This document shows, in pieces, positions 62,251-64,000 of a DNA stretch of 64,000 nucleotides. The DNA lies in assembly GCA_023376005.1 (NCBI GenBank), contig CM042176.1, forward strand, positions 13,195,694-13,259,693, in the 5' to 3' direction. A model generated the notes under the pieces. The model ran no database searches, was not told where the DNA came from, and worked only from the letters and a program-made list of their open reading frames with translations. The DNA comes from Doryteuthis pealeii. Its lineage: Eukaryota > Mollusca > Cephalopoda > Myopsida > Loliginidae. Made by a program: the position numbers and the translations under genes. Positions within the stretch are counted from its first letter, which is position 1, and each line of letters opens with the position of its first letter.

Positions 62251-62441
62251 AATAGAGCTGTTATATAATATAATAAGATAAATATATAAAGGTTTTACAT
62301 ATCTATTTATTAGGTGACAAAGTACATTTGAAACATCTTCACCTGATGATTGCATCGCATGAAACCAATATGGTTGTGAATGTTCCTTTGTCATCTAATA
62401 AATAGATATGTAAAACCTTTATATATTTATCTTATTATATA

Positions 62442-62445
<4 letters not shown>
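62251..62445. mobile_element. Foldback element with hammerhead at centre
   Basis: Arms ataagataaatatataaaggttttacatatctatttatta (62272) and its mirror at 62398-62440 enclose the hammerhead. 62169-62250 has no feature. Confidence 0.78.
62338..62380 (+). ncRNA. Hammerhead ribozyme fold, good
   Basis: Ttcac (62338-62342), CTGATGA (62343-62349), stem II ttgc-atc-gcat (62350-62360; three firm pairs and a T/T mismatch at the base), GAAA (62361-62364). Stem III acca-ata-tggt (62364-62374), cleavage base T (62375) and gtgaa (62376-62380; stem I five of five) follow. The core is exact. Confidence 0.75.
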
Positions 62446-62479
<34 letters not shown>

Positions 62480-62528
62480 AAATTATGCAGTATTTATAAA
62501 TAATGCGTGTATTTGCCATATGTCATAG
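62446..62528. other. (TA)n and short spacer
   Basis: (TA)n 62434-62475 then a segment of the next element. Confidence 0.7.
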
Positions 62529-62568
62529 ACCAAGTACTTTCTGCCCTATCGTGGGCCATCTTCAGGGT
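62529..62568 (-). ncRNA. Hammerhead-like fold, CTGAAGA core
   Basis: Minus strand: acc (62568-62566), CTGAAGA (62565-62559; N7 may be any base), bulged stem II tggcccacgatagggca, GAAA (62541-62538), agtact (62538-62533), cleavage base T (62532), ggt (62531-62529). Stem III text matches the Penelope subfamily at 43533 and 44480. Confidence 0.58.
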
Positions 62569-62587
62569 ATTTTGAAACCGTACAACA

Positions 62588-62812
62588 ATAAATAGAGCTG
62601 TTATATAATATAATAAGATAAATATATAAAAGTTTTACATATCTATTTATTTAGTGACAAAGGAACATTCACAACCGTATTGGTTTCATGCGATGCAATC
62701 ATCAGGTGAAGATCGCATGAAACCAATATGGTTGTGAATGTTCCTTTGTTACCTAATAAATTGATATGTAAACCTTTATATATTTATCTTATTATATTAT
62801 ATTATATTATAT

Positions 62813-62815
<3 letters not shown>
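62588..62815. mobile_element. Second foldback of the 62251 family
   Basis: Same arms as the 62251 element. The centre holds a complete hammerhead on the minus strand (62710-62668) and, abutting it, the 3' half of another on the plus strand (cgcatgaaaccaatatggttgtgaa, 62713), so the arms meet inside the ribozyme. Confidence 0.78.
62668..62710 (-). ncRNA. Hammerhead ribozyme fold, good
   Basis: Minus strand ttcac (62710-62706), CTGATGA (62705-62699), stem II ttgcatcgcat, GAAA, acca-ata-cggt (one compensable change from the 62338 copy), cleavage base T, gtgaa (62672-62668). Confidence 0.73.
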
Positions 62816-62869
<54 letters not shown>

Positions 62870-62884
62870 CGATATCAATATCAA

Positions 62885-62962
<78 letters not shown>
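62816..62962. repeat. Compound microsatellite (CA)(TA)(TC)(TA)
   Basis: (CA)n, (TA)n, gatatcaatatcaat, (TC)n and (TA)n in sequence. Confidence 0.96.
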
Positions 62963-63854
62963 AATGGTTTCAAATCTGTCAGTCTCTTCAAGCGACAGAC
63001 TTTGGATTGCTGCCCGAATTCAAAATCACAATTCCCTTGTAATAACAACCGTCCAACAAGACTTCGTTCTCATTTCGTGGCACAAAAATAAACCAAGTTT
63101 ATGAATTCAAAATGGCCGACAATGATACGACCGAAGTTGATTACGCAGACGACACGTGACTGGTATTTTCCATTGATTTTTCCTTCCTTCCTCCTACCTC
63201 CCTCCCTCCCTCCAAGCAGTTCGATTAAGAAATCAATTTGATTGAAATCACGACGAAAATTAAGCCATCCCTTATCGGGCATGGCCTTTCTTTTCAACGA
63301 TAAGCCCCGGTTGTAATGCATCTTTGATTATGCATCTTTGATTAGTGGATCATCGACCCGCTGGCCGAGAGGTCGCTTATCATGCGTGATTTGTCAAGAA
63401 CGCCACTGGCTAGCACACACAACCGCATCATCATCATCTTCACCATCATCATCATCATCATCAACAAGGCGTGCCGACAGCGCCGATTCCTTTGACTTTT
63501 TCTCACCATCCGTCCCTATCGGCCATCGCTCTTGTCAGGTCTACCGCACAGCACCCAAAATCCAAACAGGGCTGATTGATATCTGTCATTATACTAAAGC
63601 TGAGTTAATCAACTTTCGGTTCCTAAAGGCTTTTTTACTGTTTAGTTTAATGGCACGAAAATTATACTAAATTATTCCTTACTTTTAGGATTGAATTATG
63701 TTTGGAAAAAGAAACTGTTTTAATTGATTCTAATTCATTGTAATTTGCTATTAGGTAAAAAAACGACCAATCTCTTATTTTACTCTGTGCCTATCTCTTT
63801 CTTCCCCTCTATGTATCTCTTGACTACCTCCTCGTTATATAATGTTAGTTTCTC
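62963..63854. other. Unassigned stretch
   Basis: (ATC)n at 63429-63463 inside accatcatcatc. The phrase accatccgtccctatcggcc near 63507 also occurs near 46980. No complete domain is recognised in the plus frame 63338-63670. Confidence 0.35.
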
Positions 63855-63856
63855 TG

Positions 63857-63934
<78 letters not shown>

Positions 63935-63935
63935 G
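63855..63935 (+). repeat. (GA)n microsatellite
   Basis: About 38 GA units, low-complexity frames on both strands. The last 65 bases hold nothing recognisable. Confidence 0.97.
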
Positions 63936-64000
63936 GGAGTATTTGAAATGTATTTCTGTGTTACATTTCACAACCAGCAACCCGTAGCTTAAATGAGGTC

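Noticed and set aside
62965..63010. Another hammerhead (ttgaagaga..gaaacc on the minus strand)
   Set aside because: Core has T for C3, no stem II hairpin next to GAAA and no stem I complement.

Overview
This window looks like repeat-dense, AT-rich intergenic DNA from an animal. I find no intact host gene, no functional rRNA or tRNA gene and no CRISPR array. The repeat types point to an invertebrate, and a mollusc or other lophotrochozoan is my guess rather than a demonstrated assignment. They include Penelope-like retroelements with hammerhead ribozyme folds, tRNA- and 5S-derived SINEs, several LINE 3' ends, short Helitrons, TTAGGG/CCCTAA tracts and long (TA)n, (GA)n and (CA)n microsatellites. 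Nearly all longer open frames lie in repeats or microsatellites and are not genes.

Layout. 1-5 kb: AT-rich repeats, a 611-bp Helitron, and a Ty3-type integrase remnant between roughly 440-bp inverted repeats. 5.1-6.8 kb: a TIR DNA transposon of about 1.37 kb carrying a frameshifted zinc-finger-like reading frame, inserted into an older repeat. 4-24 kb: more than 25 copies of one SINE family of about 590 bp. They lie on the minus strand up to 20.1 kb and on the plus strand from 20.7 to 24.2 kb, because 6.97-9.72 kb and 21.44-24.48 kb are the two arms of a large inverted duplication. 24.5-31.5 kb: a B-box zinc-finger remnant, Penelope C-terminal coding sequence followed by a hammerhead fold, and (TA)n-flanked foldback elements. 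32-40 kb: microsatellites, Helitrons, two LINE remnants with restriction-like-endonuclease-type C termini, a 31-bp minisatellite and another LINE 3' end. 40-47.5 kb: foldbacks, a 170-bp tandem array and a cluster of Penelope fragments including a GIY-YIG endonuclease remnant. 47.5-53 kb: long (AAG)n, (AC)n and (GA)n tracts plus a LINE 3' end. 53.9-54.8 kb: a tRNA-like promoter followed by a hammerhead fold. 55-64 kb: a full-length SINE with target-site duplication, LINE remnants, telomere-like repeat units and more hammerhead foldbacks.

The most exciting system is the recurrent hammerhead family. At least ten places match the hammerhead plan: CTGANGA core, stem II hairpin, GAAA, a self-complementary stem III opening with A and closing with T, one cleavage base, then a strand pairing with the bases just before the core. 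Most sit in elements bounded by (TA)n and arranged head to head, and several continue into Penelope-type coding sequence. One copy (54,003-54,451) joins a tRNA-like polymerase III promoter to a near-perfect hammerhead, like the small circular-RNA retroelements called retrozymes. A second system is a SINE/LINE partnership: the SINE 3' tail and a LINE remnant at 50.6-51.2 kb share the same terminal motif, and two SINE copies have 11-bp target-site duplications.
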